From: Chitinophaga skermanii
GTDB lineage: Bacteria > Bacteroidota > Bacteroidia > Chitinophagales > Chitinophagaceae
Reading direction: 5' to 3'
Assembly (NCBI RefSeq): GCF_003259335.1
Contig: NZ_QLLL01000003.1
Location: forward strand, 434,001 to 498,000
Length of the DNA: 64,000 bases
Position numbers and translations under genes: made by a program. Below are positions 1 through 9,236 of this stretch, in pieces. The notes beneath the pieces are model-generated. The model was given only the letters and a program-made list of their open reading frames with translations. It did no database searches and was not told where the DNA came from. The first letter of the stretch is position 1, and each line of letters starts with the position of its first letter.

Positions 1-477
1 TTCGAAACGGATGATAAAATCATTGTGTTCTATAAAAACGGCACGTACGAGTTAACCAATTACGAGTTAACCAACCGCTATGAACCAGAAGAAGCGATGT
101 ACATCGAGAAATTCAATCCAGAGAAAATCATCTCCGCGATTTATTTCGATGCAGACAAAAAACAATTCAACCTCAAACGTTTCAAAATCGAAACACAAAC
201 GTTGAATAACAAGTTCTCCTTCATCAAAGACGGTCCTAAAAACTACTTAGAACTTATTACAACACAAGCCGATCCAATCGTGCGTGTTAGCTACGGTAAA
301 AAGAAAGACCCGGTAGAGGAGGAATATAACTTAGCTGAGCAAATTGAAGTAATGGGGTATAAAACAGTCGGTACCAGGTTCGTAGGAGATGACCTAATTT
401 CCTTAGAACTCATTTCAGAAGATGAAACAGAAGAAAGTGAAAACGACGATGCTAATATCCAAGGAGAATTATTCTAA
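1..477 (+). CDS. DNA gyrase/topoisomerase IV subunit A, C-terminal end (5' truncated by window edge)
   Basis: The reading frame is open from the first base, so only the last 158 residues are present. They match the C-terminal beta-pinwheel end of Bacteroidota type IIA topoisomerase A subunits, with a typical 'FNPEKIISAIYFDADKK' stretch followed by 'NYLELIT' and an acidic tail (ETEESENDD). The enzyme passes DNA duplexes through each other, either relaxing/decatenating (ParC) or supercoiling (GyrA). The catalytic tyrosine and breakage-reunion domain lie outside the window, so gyrA and parC cannot be separated with certainty. The tail resembles the ParC-like 'topoisomerase IV subunit A' of this phylum. 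A strong intrinsic terminator follows 16 bases after the stop. Confidence 0.82.
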   Translation, partial: FETDDKIIVFYKNGTYELTNYELTNRYEPEEAMYIEKFNPEKIISAIYFDADKKQFNLKRFKIETQTLNNKFSFIKDGPKNYLELITTQADPIVRVSYGKKKDPVEEEYNLAEQIEVMGYKTVGTRFVGDDLISLELISEDETEESENDDANIQGELF

Positions 478-492
478 TAGCTTATAGATAAT

Positions 493-526
493 AAAAACGC
501 CTCGCTGCAAAGCGGGGCGTTTTTAT
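493..526 (+). terminator. Intrinsic terminator of the topoisomerase gene
   Basis: Stem AAAACGCCTCGCT / AGCGGGGCGTTTT with a GCAA-type tetraloop and a following T-rich tract. Confidence 0.9.
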
Positions 527-840
527 TTATAGGTAGCCCAACATTTACAGCATTGACCGTGTTATAAATATGGCTACTTTTTATATTATGACCATTAATA
601 CTAACGCGTTATACGTAAAAATCTGGCACTGAACATAATACAATTTGCATTAAACCTAAGAACACTTTCAATATGCCAAATATGTGTTTTTAAAACCATA
701 CTAGTGATTTATTCGTATATATCATTATAGGCTTATCGAAAAACCGGTGGATCCCAACATTACGTGACCTAAGCAATTGGAACTGCACAACAGTGCGGTA
801 AGGTATTTTCTATTCCATCACAAATGGTAAAACCTGTACA
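527..840. other. Intergenic region upstream of the hybrid kinase
   Basis: About 314 AT-rich bases with no open frame of note, no tRNA and no convincing repeat. It should hold the promoter of the histidine kinase gene, but I could not pick a clear TAnnTTTG box with a correctly spaced upstream element. Confidence 0.5.
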
Positions 841-2655
841 ATGCTTTCATTAAAATCCATTTATCAATCGATTGTGAATGGTAGCGAAGAGGAAGAAACC
901 TCTAAAAGGATCGAGACTGTTAACTTAATTGCTATTCTTTGTGCCATTATTGTAACCATTTATGGCTATTGGTTTTATTGTGTATCAAATGCCATCGAGA
1001 TCCTCATCCCGGCGCTACTCTTTTGCCCCGCATTTCTTTTTGTTTTTGCACTCAACAAACACCGCTTCCATTTGGCTGCCCGCATCCTTTTGCAAGTTGT
1101 ATTTAGTGGAATTATTTCCTATTACGGCATCGTATTAGGACGGTTAGCTTTCGTGGAACTATTCGCCGTTTTTGCTATCAACATTATCCTGCTCACCTTT
1201 CAAACAAATGAGCTGAAATGGATGATTTTGTGTACCGTGTTACATATATCTAACACCATTTTCCTCGAATTCAATTACGCGTACAATATTTTCCCTAGCA
1301 TCCCGCTAACAGAAAATATCCAAAGTTTGTTTCGGTGGCTCATCATTTCTGTGATCTTCTTTTTGAACCTCGTAGCGATGGTTATTTACCAGTTAAAGAG
1401 CCTCCGTTTATCAAAGAAAATTGCAGCGTACACCAAAGAACTCGATGATAAAAATCAACAGCTATATACCTTTAATGAAGAACTTGCTGAAACGGTGAAG
1501 GTACGTACAGCAGCCCTCAACCTGGCCAATGCATCGAAAACGAAGTTCTTGAACCAAATAAGCCATGAAACAAGGAACTCGCTCAACCAAATTGTTGGTC
1601 AAACCACGTTACTCCTAGAATCGATGCAGAAAAAAGCTGTTGTAAATGAAGATGTTTCACTGGTGGAAGGTATCTATTATAGCGGCGTATCGTTACGGGA
1701 AATATTGAATAATGTATTATCACTCTCCCATATAGAAGCTGGGAAAATTACCGTGGTAAATGCCGCTCCTTTCAACTTAATGGAATGGTTAGAGGAAAAT
1801 ATGAACGTGTACCGCAATTTTGCCCGCTCAAAACACATCAATCTCTTTCTAAAAGCCTCGCCATCATTGCCAAGGTCGATCGTTAGCGATAAGGTAAAGC
1901 TCACCCAAATGTTCAATAACCTCGTTTCTAACGCCATCAAAGTAACACCTAACTTTCAAACTGTATTAGTAGAGGTGTATTGCCGCGAAACACAGTGGTA
2001 TATTAGGATTACTGACGAAGGGTCGGGGATAGAACCGGCAAAGATTTCGGCACTATTTATGCCGTTTAATCAAATAGACAAGAACGCCGATCATTACAAT
2101 GGTAGCGGCTTGGGGCTCTTCCTGACGAAAACATTTGCCGATATGCTGGGTGGAAATATTTATGTAGACGGTAATAATGGGAAGGGCGCAACATTCACAA
2201 TTTCATTACCTTTGATTATCCATGAAGAGGAAATTATTTTGAAAGAGGAACCTACAATAGTATTACCGAGAGGAAAGAAAGTTTTGTTAGTAGAGGATGA
2301 TGCTATTAACAGGATGATCGTTTCACGTTTCTTAGAAGAAACAGGCTTGCTATTGGCTACCGCCGAAAACGGTACTGAAGGTGTGGAAATGGCTGTTCAA
2401 TTTGAGCCCGACCTCATTATCATGGATATGAATATGCCTATTATGGACGGCCGCGAAGCCATCCTTATACTACGGCAAATGCCCCAATTCAAACATACTC
2501 CTATTGTAGCTTTATCGGCCAATGGCTTTAAAGAAGATGAAGCACTCGCCATCGAACTGGGCGTTAATTATTACATCACGAAACCCGTTCTTAAACCTCA
2601 CCTCTTAAGTACCTTATCTAAAATGCTGAACGGTACACCGGCGCAAACTGTGTAA
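841..2655 (+). CDS. Membrane-bound hybrid histidine kinase with C-terminal receiver
   Basis: A 604-residue two-component sensor. The N-terminal ~190 residues form about six hydrophobic membrane segments with no recognisable extracellular domain. A short coiled coil (~195-230) leads into a HisKA domain with H-box 'SHETRNSLN' (phospho-accepting His242). A HATPase_c domain follows with N-box 'NNLVSNAIK' and G-boxes 'DEGSGIEP' and 'GSGLGLFL'. A receiver domain (~478-595) has acidic pocket Glu485/Asp486/Asp487, phospho-acceptor Asp529 in 'IIMDMNMP' and Lys581. The H-box has Asn in place of the usual Thr-Pro after Arg. No DNA-binding output domain is present, so signal probably passes by phosphorelay to a partner not encoded here. 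The stop codon directly abuts that of the convergent DinB gene. Confidence 0.9.
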   Translation: MLSLKSIYQSIVNGSEEEETSKRIETVNLIAILCAIIVTIYGYWFYCVSNAIEILIPALLFCPAFLFVFALNKHRFHLAARILLQVVFSGIISYYGIVLGRLAFVELFAVFAINIILLTFQTNELKWMILCTVLHISNTIFLEFNYAYNIFPSIPLTENIQSLFRWLIISVIFFLNLVAMVIYQLKSLRLSKKIAAYTKELDDKNQQLYTFNEELAETVKVRTAALNLANASKTKFLNQISHETRNSLNQIVGQTTLLLESMQKKAVVNEDVSLVEGIYYSGVSLREILNNVLSLSHIEAGKITVVNAAPFNLMEWLEENMNVYRNFARSKHINLFLKASPSLPRSIVSDKVKLTQMFNNLVSNAIKVTPNFQTVLVEVYCRETQWYIRITDEGSGIEPAKISALFMPFNQIDKNADHYNGSGLGLFLTKTFADMLGGNIYVDGNNGKGATFTISLPLIIHEEEIILKEEPTIVLPRGKKVLLVEDDAINRMIVSRFLEETGLLLATAENGTEGVEMAVQFEPDLIIMDMNMPIMDGREAILILRQMPQFKHTPIVALSANGFKEDEALAIELGVNYYITKPVLKPHLLSTLSKMLNGTPAQTV

Positions 2656-3120
2656 CTATTGCGTTGCGTATTTATGCAGTAATACAATCTGCCCTAAATG
2701 GTAAGCTGTATGAGAAACAACGCCCTGTATGTAGTAATAAGCAGTGTGTTGTGTACCTGTTATCACATCGTACAATTTGTGCGGAGGATAGCCTTGTATC
2801 GTGTTCACCATCATTTCAAACGAATGATGCAACCGGTGAAGCGTGGCTTGCCAATTCTCTTCGTGGGTATTTTCTGGAACATAGAAGTCGGGCAAATCAC
2901 CGTCCTGCATAGTAGGTTCTCCCGATAACTTCCGAATTACATTCTGGTGCCAAAAAATAAGGTGATTCACCAACTCCCAAGTATTATGTGAATCGCCCAG
3001 CCTGCGCAATGCTTGGTGTTCATCCATCCCCGATAAATGTTCCATAACAGTTACGTCTAACCAAGGCTGGCCATTATATAAATGTTGCAGTGATTCAGCC
3101 ATCAATAATAAGTTATTCAT
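2656..3120 (-). CDS. DinB family putative metal-dependent hydrolase/transferase
   Basis: A 154-residue four-helix-bundle protein of the DinB/YfiT superfamily. The metal-binding histidine triad is visible as His53 ('VNHLIFWH') plus His137 and His141 ('SHTAYHLGQ'), the arrangement that binds a divalent metal in the family. Members include thiol transferases and enzymes of unknown substrate; nothing here identifies the substrate. The ATG start at 3120 is clear. It is convergent with the kinase gene with zero bases between the stops, so termination must occur inside the opposing coding region. Cytosolic; likely monocistronic. Confidence 0.82.
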   Translation of the reverse strand: MNNLLLMAESLQHLYNGQPWLDVTVMEHLSGMDEHQALRRLGDSHNTWELVNHLIFWHQNVIRKLSGEPTMQDGDLPDFYVPENTHEENWQATLHRLHHSFEMMVNTIQGYPPHKLYDVITGTQHTAYYYIQGVVSHTAYHLGQIVLLHKYATQ

Positions 3121-3246
3121 GGTGTCCTTTTTTATAATGTATAAGAAGAAATCATGCCATTTCTACGCCTTATTTGCTTTTTAACAATTGCGCTTGACGC
3201 GTAAACGGATCAATTCCGTTATTTTTAGACAATAAATTTTAACGTT

Positions 3247-4884
3247 ATGGATCAACAGCAACTGGAATTTAACAAAAATGAGGATACCATGCGCATGGCA
3301 ATGAGCAACGTTAAGCAACGCTTGGCCGTCATTGCACAAGGTGGAGGTAAGAAAAACCTTGAAAAAGTTAAACAACGTGGCAAATTAACCCCGAGAGAAC
3401 GTATTCAGTATCTCATCGACGACAACAGTCGTTTTATAGAAATAGGCGCCTTTGCTGCCTACGATATGTACCCAGAACACGGTGGTTGCCCCGCCGCCGG
3501 TACAGTAGCCGGCATTGGGTATGTAAGTGGTCGCCAATGTGTGATCGTAGCCAATGATATGACTGTGAAAGCGGGTGCTTGGTTTCCTATGACAGGCACT
3601 AAAAACCTTCGTTTGCAAGAAATTGCGATCGAAAACCGCTTGCCTATTATTTACTTGGTGGATAGTGCAGGTGTATACTTGCCTATGCAAGACGAAATTT
3701 TCCCTGGTAAGGAACATTTCGGCCGTATTTTCTACAACAATGCCCGTATGAGCGCCATGGGCCTTACACAAATTGCTGCTGTAATGGGTAGCTGTGTAGC
3801 AGGTGGTGCTTATTTGCCCATTATGAGCGACGAAGTATTAATGGTAGAAGGAAATGGCTCGATTTTCTTGGCCGGTCCTTACTTGGTAAAAGCTGCCATT
3901 GGTGAAGACGTAGACGCGGAAACATTAGGTGGTGCTGTTACACACACGGAAATTTCTGGGATTGCGGATTATAAATTCGAATCCGACGAAGCTTGCTTAG
4001 ATCATATCAAAAGCCTCATGGGCAAACTAGGTGCTCAAGACAAAGCGGGTTTCGATCGTATTGAAGCAAAAGACCCCGCTAAGCCGGCCAACGAAATTTA
4101 TGGCATTATTCCCGCCGACTCTACAAAACCATACGATATGGTCGAACTAATCGAACGTATCGTAGATGCCAATTCCTACGAGCAATACAAAGAAGACTAT
4201 GGCAAAAGCATTCTCTGTGGTTATGCACGCATCGAAGGATGGGCAGTTGGTATTGTAGCGAACCAAAGGAAAATGGTCAAAAGCAAAAAAGGTGAAATGC
4301 AAATGGGAGGTGTAATTTATAACGATAGTGCCGATAAAGCAGCGCGCTTCATTATGAATTGCAACCAAAAGAAAATCCCCTTAGTATTCCTCCAAGATGT
4401 AACAGGTTTCATGGTGGGCAGTAGAAGCGAGCATGCCGGCATTATTAAAGATGGCGCTAAATTGGTGAACGCAGTATCCAATTCCGTAGTGCCGAAAATT
4501 ACCATTATTGTCGGTAACTCCTACGGCGCCGGTAACTATGCCATGTGTGGCAAAGCTTACGATCCCCGCTTAATTTTTGCCTACCCAAATGCAAAAATAG
4601 CTGTAATGGGAGGTGAACAAGCCGCGAAAACTTTACTGCAAATACAAGTGGCTTCTCTCAAAGCAAAAGGCGAAACCATTACACCAGAAGCAGAAGCAGG
4701 GCTACTGAAGAAAATCAAGGATAAATACGATCAACAAACAACACCATATTACGCAGCAGCACGCCTTTGGGTAGATGATATTATCGACCCCTTAGATACG
4801 CGTACAATTATTTCAGAAGCGATCAACGCAGCCAATCATGCACCAATAACAGAAACTTTTAAAACAGGTGTAATACAGGTGTAA
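3247..4884 (+). CDS. Acyl-CoA carboxylase carboxyltransferase subunit (methylcrotonyl-CoA carboxylase beta-like)
   Basis: A 545-residue carboxyltransferase with both crotonase-like halves. It transfers CO2 from carboxybiotin to an acyl-CoA. The protein resembles MCC-beta more than propionyl-CoA carboxylase: 'FGRIFYNNARMSAMG' and 'MGSCVAGGAYLPIMSDE' in the N-terminal half, and 'GNSYGAGNYAMCGKAYDPR' and 'AVMGGEQAAKTL' in the C-terminal half, the last being the biotin/acyl pocket signature. Leucine catabolism is thus the likely pathway. The biotin carboxylase/biotin carrier partner is not next door. Substrate assignment is inference; carboxyltransferase activity is well supported. ATG start at 3247. 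Confidence 0.88.
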   Translation: MDQQQLEFNKNEDTMRMAMSNVKQRLAVIAQGGGKKNLEKVKQRGKLTPRERIQYLIDDNSRFIEIGAFAAYDMYPEHGGCPAAGTVAGIGYVSGRQCVIVANDMTVKAGAWFPMTGTKNLRLQEIAIENRLPIIYLVDSAGVYLPMQDEIFPGKEHFGRIFYNNARMSAMGLTQIAAVMGSCVAGGAYLPIMSDEVLMVEGNGSIFLAGPYLVKAAIGEDVDAETLGGAVTHTEISGIADYKFESDEACLDHIKSLMGKLGAQDKAGFDRIEAKDPAKPANEIYGIIPADSTKPYDMVELIERIVDANSYEQYKEDYGKSILCGYARIEGWAVGIVANQRKMVKSKKGEMQMGGVIYNDSADKAARFIMNCNQKKIPLVFLQDVTGFMVGSRSEHAGIIKDGAKLVNAVSNSVVPKITIIVGNSYGAGNYAMCGKAYDPRLIFAYPNAKIAVMGGEQAAKTLLQIQVASLKAKGETITPEAEAGLLKKIKDKYDQQTTPYYAAARLWVDDIIDPLDTRTIISEAINAANHAPITETFKTGVIQV

Positions 4885-4959
4885 TATTCGTATAGTCGCG
4901 CTAGTTATAGCAATTTTATACAATTAAACCCTACATTTGCGCTTTTAATCGAGGATACA

Positions 4960-5427
4960 TTGACGAGCAACAAAGAATTAATCATTTATACAGATGGCTC
5001 TTCCCGTGGCAACCCAGGACCGGGCGGCTACGGTGTCGTTTTAATTTGGGGAACCATTCGAAAAGAATTATCGCAAGGATACCGCCGCACCACCAATAAC
5101 CGTATGGAATTATTGGCGGTAATTGTAGCCTTAGAAGCCCTCACAAAAGAAGGACTCAGTATTACCATTTTCACAGATAGCCAGTACGTGGTAAATACCA
5201 TTGAAAAAGGTTGGTTATGGGGATGGATAAAAACGAACTTCAAAGACAAGAAAAACAAAGACCTCTGGATGAGATTTGTTCCGCTCTTCAAGAAACATTC
5301 CGTAAAGTTCAGGTGGGTAAAAGGCCATGCCGACAACCCCATGAACAACCGCTGCGATGAATTAGCCACAGCCGCTGCCGATGGAGGAAACTTACTCATC
5401 GATACAGGCTACGAACAAGGCTTATAA
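4960..5427 (+). CDS. rnhA: Ribonuclease HI
   Basis: A 155-residue RNase H type 1 that degrades the RNA strand of RNA-DNA hybrids (primer and R-loop removal). The four catalytic carboxylates are Asp12 ('YTDGSSRGNPG'), Glu50 ('RMELLA'), Asp73 ('TDSQYV') and Asp133 ('RCDELATAAA'); the basic handle 'KGWLWGWIKTNF' is present. The start is a TTG: no ATG or GTG lies in frame nearby, and a GAGG motif sits five bases upstream. A terminator follows directly. Confidence 0.93.
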   Translation: MTSNKELIIYTDGSSRGNPGPGGYGVVLIWGTIRKELSQGYRRTTNNRMELLAVIVALEALTKEGLSITIFTDSQYVVNTIEKGWLWGWIKTNFKDKKNKDLWMRFVPLFKKHSVKFRWVKGHADNPMNNRCDELATAAADGGNLLIDTGYEQGL

Positions 5428-5437
5428 GATATCTTAC

Positions 5438-5476
5438 AAAAAACGGCCTCTACTACACAGTAGGGGCCGTTTTCTT
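5438..5476 (+). terminator. Intrinsic terminator after rnhA
   Basis: Stem AAAACGGCCTCTACT / AGTAGGGGCCGTTTT (one G-U pair) followed by a short T tract; the left A-run could also serve the other strand. Confidence 0.85.
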
Positions 5477-5573
5477 TTATTTGTAATTTGTAAAAATTAC
5501 ATGGTGCAAGAATTACGCAGTAAAGGCATTTATATTGTTGTTTTCACCCTATTACCAACAACTTACTTTCCTT

Positions 5574-6395
5574 ATGCATCCCCGTTTAAAAAGGTTTCTA
5601 AAGAAAACCGCGTTACCCATTTTTTTACAGCTTCGTGGCTGGTATTATCATGGCAACAAAGTCGCTTGCCCTTGTTGTAAAGGTAATTTTTCCCAATTCT
5701 TACCGGCCGGTGCTAACCGGCGGTTAGTGCAATGCCCTACATGTAGATCTAACGAACGCGACCGTATCTTGTGGATGTACTTAGATAAACATCCACACTT
5801 TATAGCACCAGGTAAGAAAGTGCTGCACATTGCACCAGAAGCAATCTTTCACAAAAGACTTTCACGTATAAAAGGACTGGATTATACAACCGGCGATAAG
5901 TTTGCCCAATCGTTCGAAAATACGTACCCAAAAGGCACTATTTACATCGATTTAACCGACATGCAACACATTGCAGCGCATACCTACGATGTAATCCTAT
6001 GTTCGCACGTACTTGAATACATTGAAGAAGATCGCAAAGCGATGCGTGAAATATTGCGCGTGCTTAAACCTAATGGCATCGCCCTCATGCAAGTGCCTAT
6101 TAAAGCAGGGTTAGATGTAACACACGAAGATTATTCTATTACAGATCCTGCAGAAAGAGTGCTTATTTACGGCGACCCAGGCCATATAAGGTTTTATGGC
6201 GCTGATTATCAAGAAAGGTTAATGGCCGAAGGATTCGAACCCCAATTCATACCCATTACAACCTTGTTCAGTGATGAAGAAATTGATAAATACTGCTTAA
6301 ACCCCAACGATACACTCCAGTTATGCCAGAAACCTAGCATGGTGCGCGCTTTATTGGGATTAAATATATGCTATTATGTGGCGCTCGCTATTTAG
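5574..6395 (+). CDS. Zinc-ribbon-containing class I SAM-dependent methyltransferase
   Basis: A 273-residue protein counted from the first ATG; a TTG 39 bases upstream is a weaker alternative. An N-terminal zinc ribbon uses Cys32/Cys35 and Cys54/Cys57 ('ACPCCKGNF', 'QCPTCRSNERDR'). It is followed by a Rossmann methyltransferase fold with motif I-like 'KVLHIAPE', acidic 'DLTDMQ' and 'VILCSHVLEYIEED'. The architecture matches bacterial methyltransferases found near glycan or surface-modification genes, but the acceptor is not deducible. Its stop directly abuts the stop of the convergent LpxR-like gene. Confidence 0.8.
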   Translation: MHPRLKRFLKKTALPIFLQLRGWYYHGNKVACPCCKGNFSQFLPAGANRRLVQCPTCRSNERDRILWMYLDKHPHFIAPGKKVLHIAPEAIFHKRLSRIKGLDYTTGDKFAQSFENTYPKGTIYIDLTDMQHIAAHTYDVILCSHVLEYIEEDRKAMREILRVLKPNGIALMQVPIKAGLDVTHEDYSITDPAERVLIYGDPGHIRFYGADYQERLMAEGFEPQFIPITTLFSDEEIDKYCLNPNDTLQLCQKPSMVRALLGLNICYYVALAI

Positions 6396-7394
6396 TTAAA
6401 GCCCCACGTATAGGGTTAAATTCCCAATTTGGTGATTTACACCCGTATCAAACTCTTTCGTACGCAGTTTCTCACTGAAAGAAAGGCCTAAACGCCCGCG
6501 TGCTATTACCAGTCCCCAATCATATTGCATATGTACGCGGGTAATTTGGTCTTTCGTGAGATAATAAGGACTGTTTTCATGTGTGAAAAACCCACCTTGC
6601 AACGTTGCATCATCCATCACTGCACGTACAACCGGGCGCATGAAAACATATACCTGGAACTTCCGAAAATCGCTACAGGTTCGACTCGCACGTTGACCTA
6701 CAGAAGGCTTTTCATAATTACAGAAGTATGAATTATAAATACCTGCACGAAATGTTAGTCCTACAGCCAAATTATTATACCGTGTACCAATATTGGATTC
6801 CAATAAGCCAATAATCTGCAAGTTAGGAGAGGGGTTAATCAATAGTTTTTCATAGAGTATGTAGTAATTAATAATGATATCGTTCGCAATCTGGTTGTCC
6901 CATCCTTGCGCTTCCCTGTATCCAATTAAATTATGGGCAAAGTTTTGCGTTTGCTCTGCAAAAGCCCAAGGCCCGATTACACCTATATCTAGTTGGGTAG
7001 TAATTTTTTGACCTCTTTTCATGTCAGATGAAACAAGGCTATGGTTAATAGTTAACACGCCTGCATAGGGTCGATCACCTATTACAATCCCCGGTGTGTC
7101 GATGTTATTAGGGGCATACATTTGTTGGGTAATACCATAACCATATAGGTTATCAGCATCACTTGCCATGCGGATAAGTAACTTATCAAAAAAATTACGT
7201 TTGCCTTCGTTAGTGTAATAGAAGTCGATCTTTGTACCGGCGGTATATTCCCGGTCAGTACCTTCTCCACGGTAGTTAAAGAAATCGTCGTCGAAGAAAA
7301 TACGCATAGCTTGCAATTGCGATTTCTTCTGGGCAACAACACAAAGGGGCATGCAAGCAAATAGGAACGTTATTAAGCGTGTAAAAAACTTCAT
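6396..7394 (-). CDS. LpxR-like lipid A 3'-O-deacylase family outer-membrane protein (DUF2219)
   Basis: A 332-residue precursor. The ATG at 7394 begins a clean signal peptide (MKFFTRLITFLFACMPLCVVAQ); a TTG three codons earlier is less likely. The mature part carries DUF2219/LpxR hallmarks: 'DREYTAGTKIDFYYT', 'GDRPYAGVLTINHSL', 'IGVIGPWAFAEQTQNFAH' and 'AQGWDNQI', ending in an aromatic beta-strand (LTLYVGL) typical of outer-membrane barrels. LpxR removes the 3' acyloxyacyl chain of lipid A; whether this homologue does so is inference. Inside the window it is alone on the minus strand between convergent and divergent neighbours. Confidence 0.83.
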   Translation of the reverse strand: MKFFTRLITFLFACMPLCVVAQKKSQLQAMRIFFDDDFFNYRGEGTDREYTAGTKIDFYYTNEGKRNFFDKLLIRMASDADNLYGYGITQQMYAPNNIDTPGIVIGDRPYAGVLTINHSLVSSDMKRGQKITTQLDIGVIGPWAFAEQTQNFAHNLIGYREAQGWDNQIANDIIINYYILYEKLLINPSPNLQIIGLLESNIGTRYNNLAVGLTFRAGIYNSYFCNYEKPSVGQRASRTCSDFRKFQVYVFMRPVVRAVMDDATLQGGFFTHENSPYYLTKDQITRVHMQYDWGLVIARGRLGLSFSEKLRTKEFDTGVNHQIGNLTLYVGL

Positions 7395-7647
7395 GCAATG
7401 CAATTAATAGGCGGTAAAGCAAATAAACATAGCGCTCAAAATCATTAGTTACAACATGGAAATACCATCAATGGTTCACACTAAATTCTAAAAACACGAA
7501 AAAGTCATTCACTATAAAACCTTCATCATGGCCAATTTGAAGGCCTTTTGAAAACTACGATTTAAAATAGTGCCTAGAATTTGATGTGAATATGATTTTT
7601 CCATTTATCATTGCTTTGAATTTGAATTGTTTGTTAAACCATATTCC

Positions 7648-7899
7648 ATGAAACAAGTTGTTACACCCACGGTAATCGATAATTTACCTGCGTACCATCG
7701 CTTTTTTGATCAGTATAACCAGCAAGAAAGAGAAGCCCTATTCGAGCAATGTTTATTAGCGTTATTAGGGAATGATGATTTCTGTGGATGGACTGCCATT
7801 GAACGGTCTGATGCCTGTTTTCACCTTGAACAAGTGAAGGAATTTATTGAAAAACTTGCCAATCTACCTTTTGTTGAAGAAAAACACGGGGAAAGGTAG
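7648..7899 (+). CDS. Small protein of unknown function upstream of an export operon
   Basis: An 83-residue acidic protein, ATG start (a TTG 21 bases upstream is possible). I recognise no family. It is predicted mostly helical, with no signal peptide or membrane segment ('NQQEREALFEQCLLALLGN' is amphipathic), and it lacks a double-glycine leader, so it is not an obvious substrate of the C39 exporter that follows 166 bases downstream on the same strand. Reality as a gene rests on codon-like composition and context only. Confidence 0.5.
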   Translation: MKQVVTPTVIDNLPAYHRFFDQYNQQEREALFEQCLLALLGNDDFCGWTAIERSDACFHLEQVKEFIEKLANLPFVEEKHGER

Positions 7900-8064
7900 C
7901 CGGGAGCATCATTATTATCCATTTAAATTGTAAATTGCTAATAATACTTGGCATTCCTGGGCACGCTATTAAAGATCCGAAACACCCAATAATTACTTCA
8001 ATTCAAGTTAAGCCCGCCGGTATATTACTAGCCAAAGAATCATTTATTTAACTAATGTAGCTTT

Positions 8065-9204
8065 ATGCCGCAATTATTTCCTATTGAAGTAATTCAGCAT
8101 TCCAAGTTCGCTTGGGTGCCCAAAGTTCGTGTGAAAAGCCAAATCATTTACACGAGCGTTTTACTAGCCATTGTTGCCGCCATTGTAGCAATGCCGTTTA
8201 TTAAGGTAGACGTATCCGTAAAAGCCTCGGGCTTAGTACGACCAATCGCCGAGAAAAATGAACTCCGGTCTTTACTACCCGGAACCATCGAAGAAGTATA
8301 TGTAACCGACGGCCAGCAAGTAGTGAAAGGACAACCCATTTTGCGCTTACAAGAAGATATTTCCAACAGTAAGCTGTCGCAAACAAGTTTCGATTTATCA
8401 CAAAAAGAGGTATTTGTGCACGACCTGCAATTATTAAGCGCGGGTAGAAGTAGTGGCTTGAAATCCGCTATGTATCAACAGCAATACCAACGGTTCATTG
8501 CCTCCTTATCAGAACAAAAAGCCACCTTGGCTAAGTTGAAAGCAGATTATGATGTAAGCTATTCCCTTTACCGCGATAAAGTAATTGCTTACAAGGAATA
8601 TACCGATCGCCGGTACGAATTTGAAAAAGCACAAGCCAGCTACGAATCTTTGGTGCAACAACAACGTAGCGTGTGGGCAGAAGAACTGAACCGCTACCAA
8701 CAAGAAACTAACCGCCTATCGGAGGATAAAAAGCAACAATCAAAAGAGAAAGAAAGGAATACCATTGTAGCCCCTGTTAGCGGTACATTACAACAATTCA
8801 ACGGGAAATATACAGGCGGTGCCTTACAAGCCGGTGAATTACTGGGGTATATTTCACCCGATGCAAATATCGTGGCCGAATGCTATGTTTCTCCGAAAGA
8901 TATTGGTTACCTCAAAGTTGGCATGCCGGTAAAGTTCCAAGTAGACGCTTTTAATTATAATGAATGGGGCGTGGTGGAAGGAAAAGTGATGAGTATCGAT
9001 AACGACTTTATTACAGCAGATAAAGAGCCCGTATTTCGCGTAAAATGCAACTTCGCGAATACGATGTTACAATTGCGTAACGGGGTGAAAGGAAACCTTA
9101 AAAAGGGGATGACTTTACAAGCCCGGTTTATTCTTACCAAGCGTAGTTTATTCCAGTTGTTATACGATCGAACAGATAAATGGTTAAACCCCAACGCCGC
9201 ATAA
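8065..9204 (+). CDS. HlyD-family periplasmic adaptor subunit of a type I-type exporter
   Basis: A 379-residue membrane-fusion protein. One N-terminal transmembrane helix (~27-48) is followed by a biotinyl-lipoyl half-motif ('KNELRSLLPGTIEEVYVTDGQQVVKGQPIL'-type region, ~70-95), a long coiled-coil hairpin (~105-225, Gln/Lys/Glu-rich), the second lipoyl half ('IVAPVSGTLQQF') and a beta-barrel domain. It bridges the inner-membrane ABC transporter to an outer-membrane channel. The partner ABC gene follows 32 bases later. No TolC-like gene is adjacent, so the channel is encoded elsewhere. Confidence 0.9.
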   Translation: MPQLFPIEVIQHSKFAWVPKVRVKSQIIYTSVLLAIVAAIVAMPFIKVDVSVKASGLVRPIAEKNELRSLLPGTIEEVYVTDGQQVVKGQPILRLQEDISNSKLSQTSFDLSQKEVFVHDLQLLSAGRSSGLKSAMYQQQYQRFIASLSEQKATLAKLKADYDVSYSLYRDKVIAYKEYTDRRYEFEKAQASYESLVQQQRSVWAEELNRYQQETNRLSEDKKQQSKEKERNTIVAPVSGTLQQFNGKYTGGALQAGELLGYISPDANIVAECYVSPKDIGYLKVGMPVKFQVDAFNYNEWGVVEGKVMSIDNDFITADKEPVFRVKCNFANTMLQLRNGVKGNLKKGMTLQARFILTKRSLFQLLYDRTDKWLNPNAA

Positions 9205-9236
9205 ATTTTCAATCATATCCAAATCCCGAAACACCC

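Noticed and set aside
6660-6680. tRNA T-loop-like GGTTCGACTC
   Set aside because: Lies inside the LpxR-like coding sequence with no cloverleaf around it.
9180-9236. N-terminal extension of the C39 exporter overlapping hlyD
   Set aside because: The ATG at 9237 gives the normal start of the C39 domain; the extension is unconserved in character.
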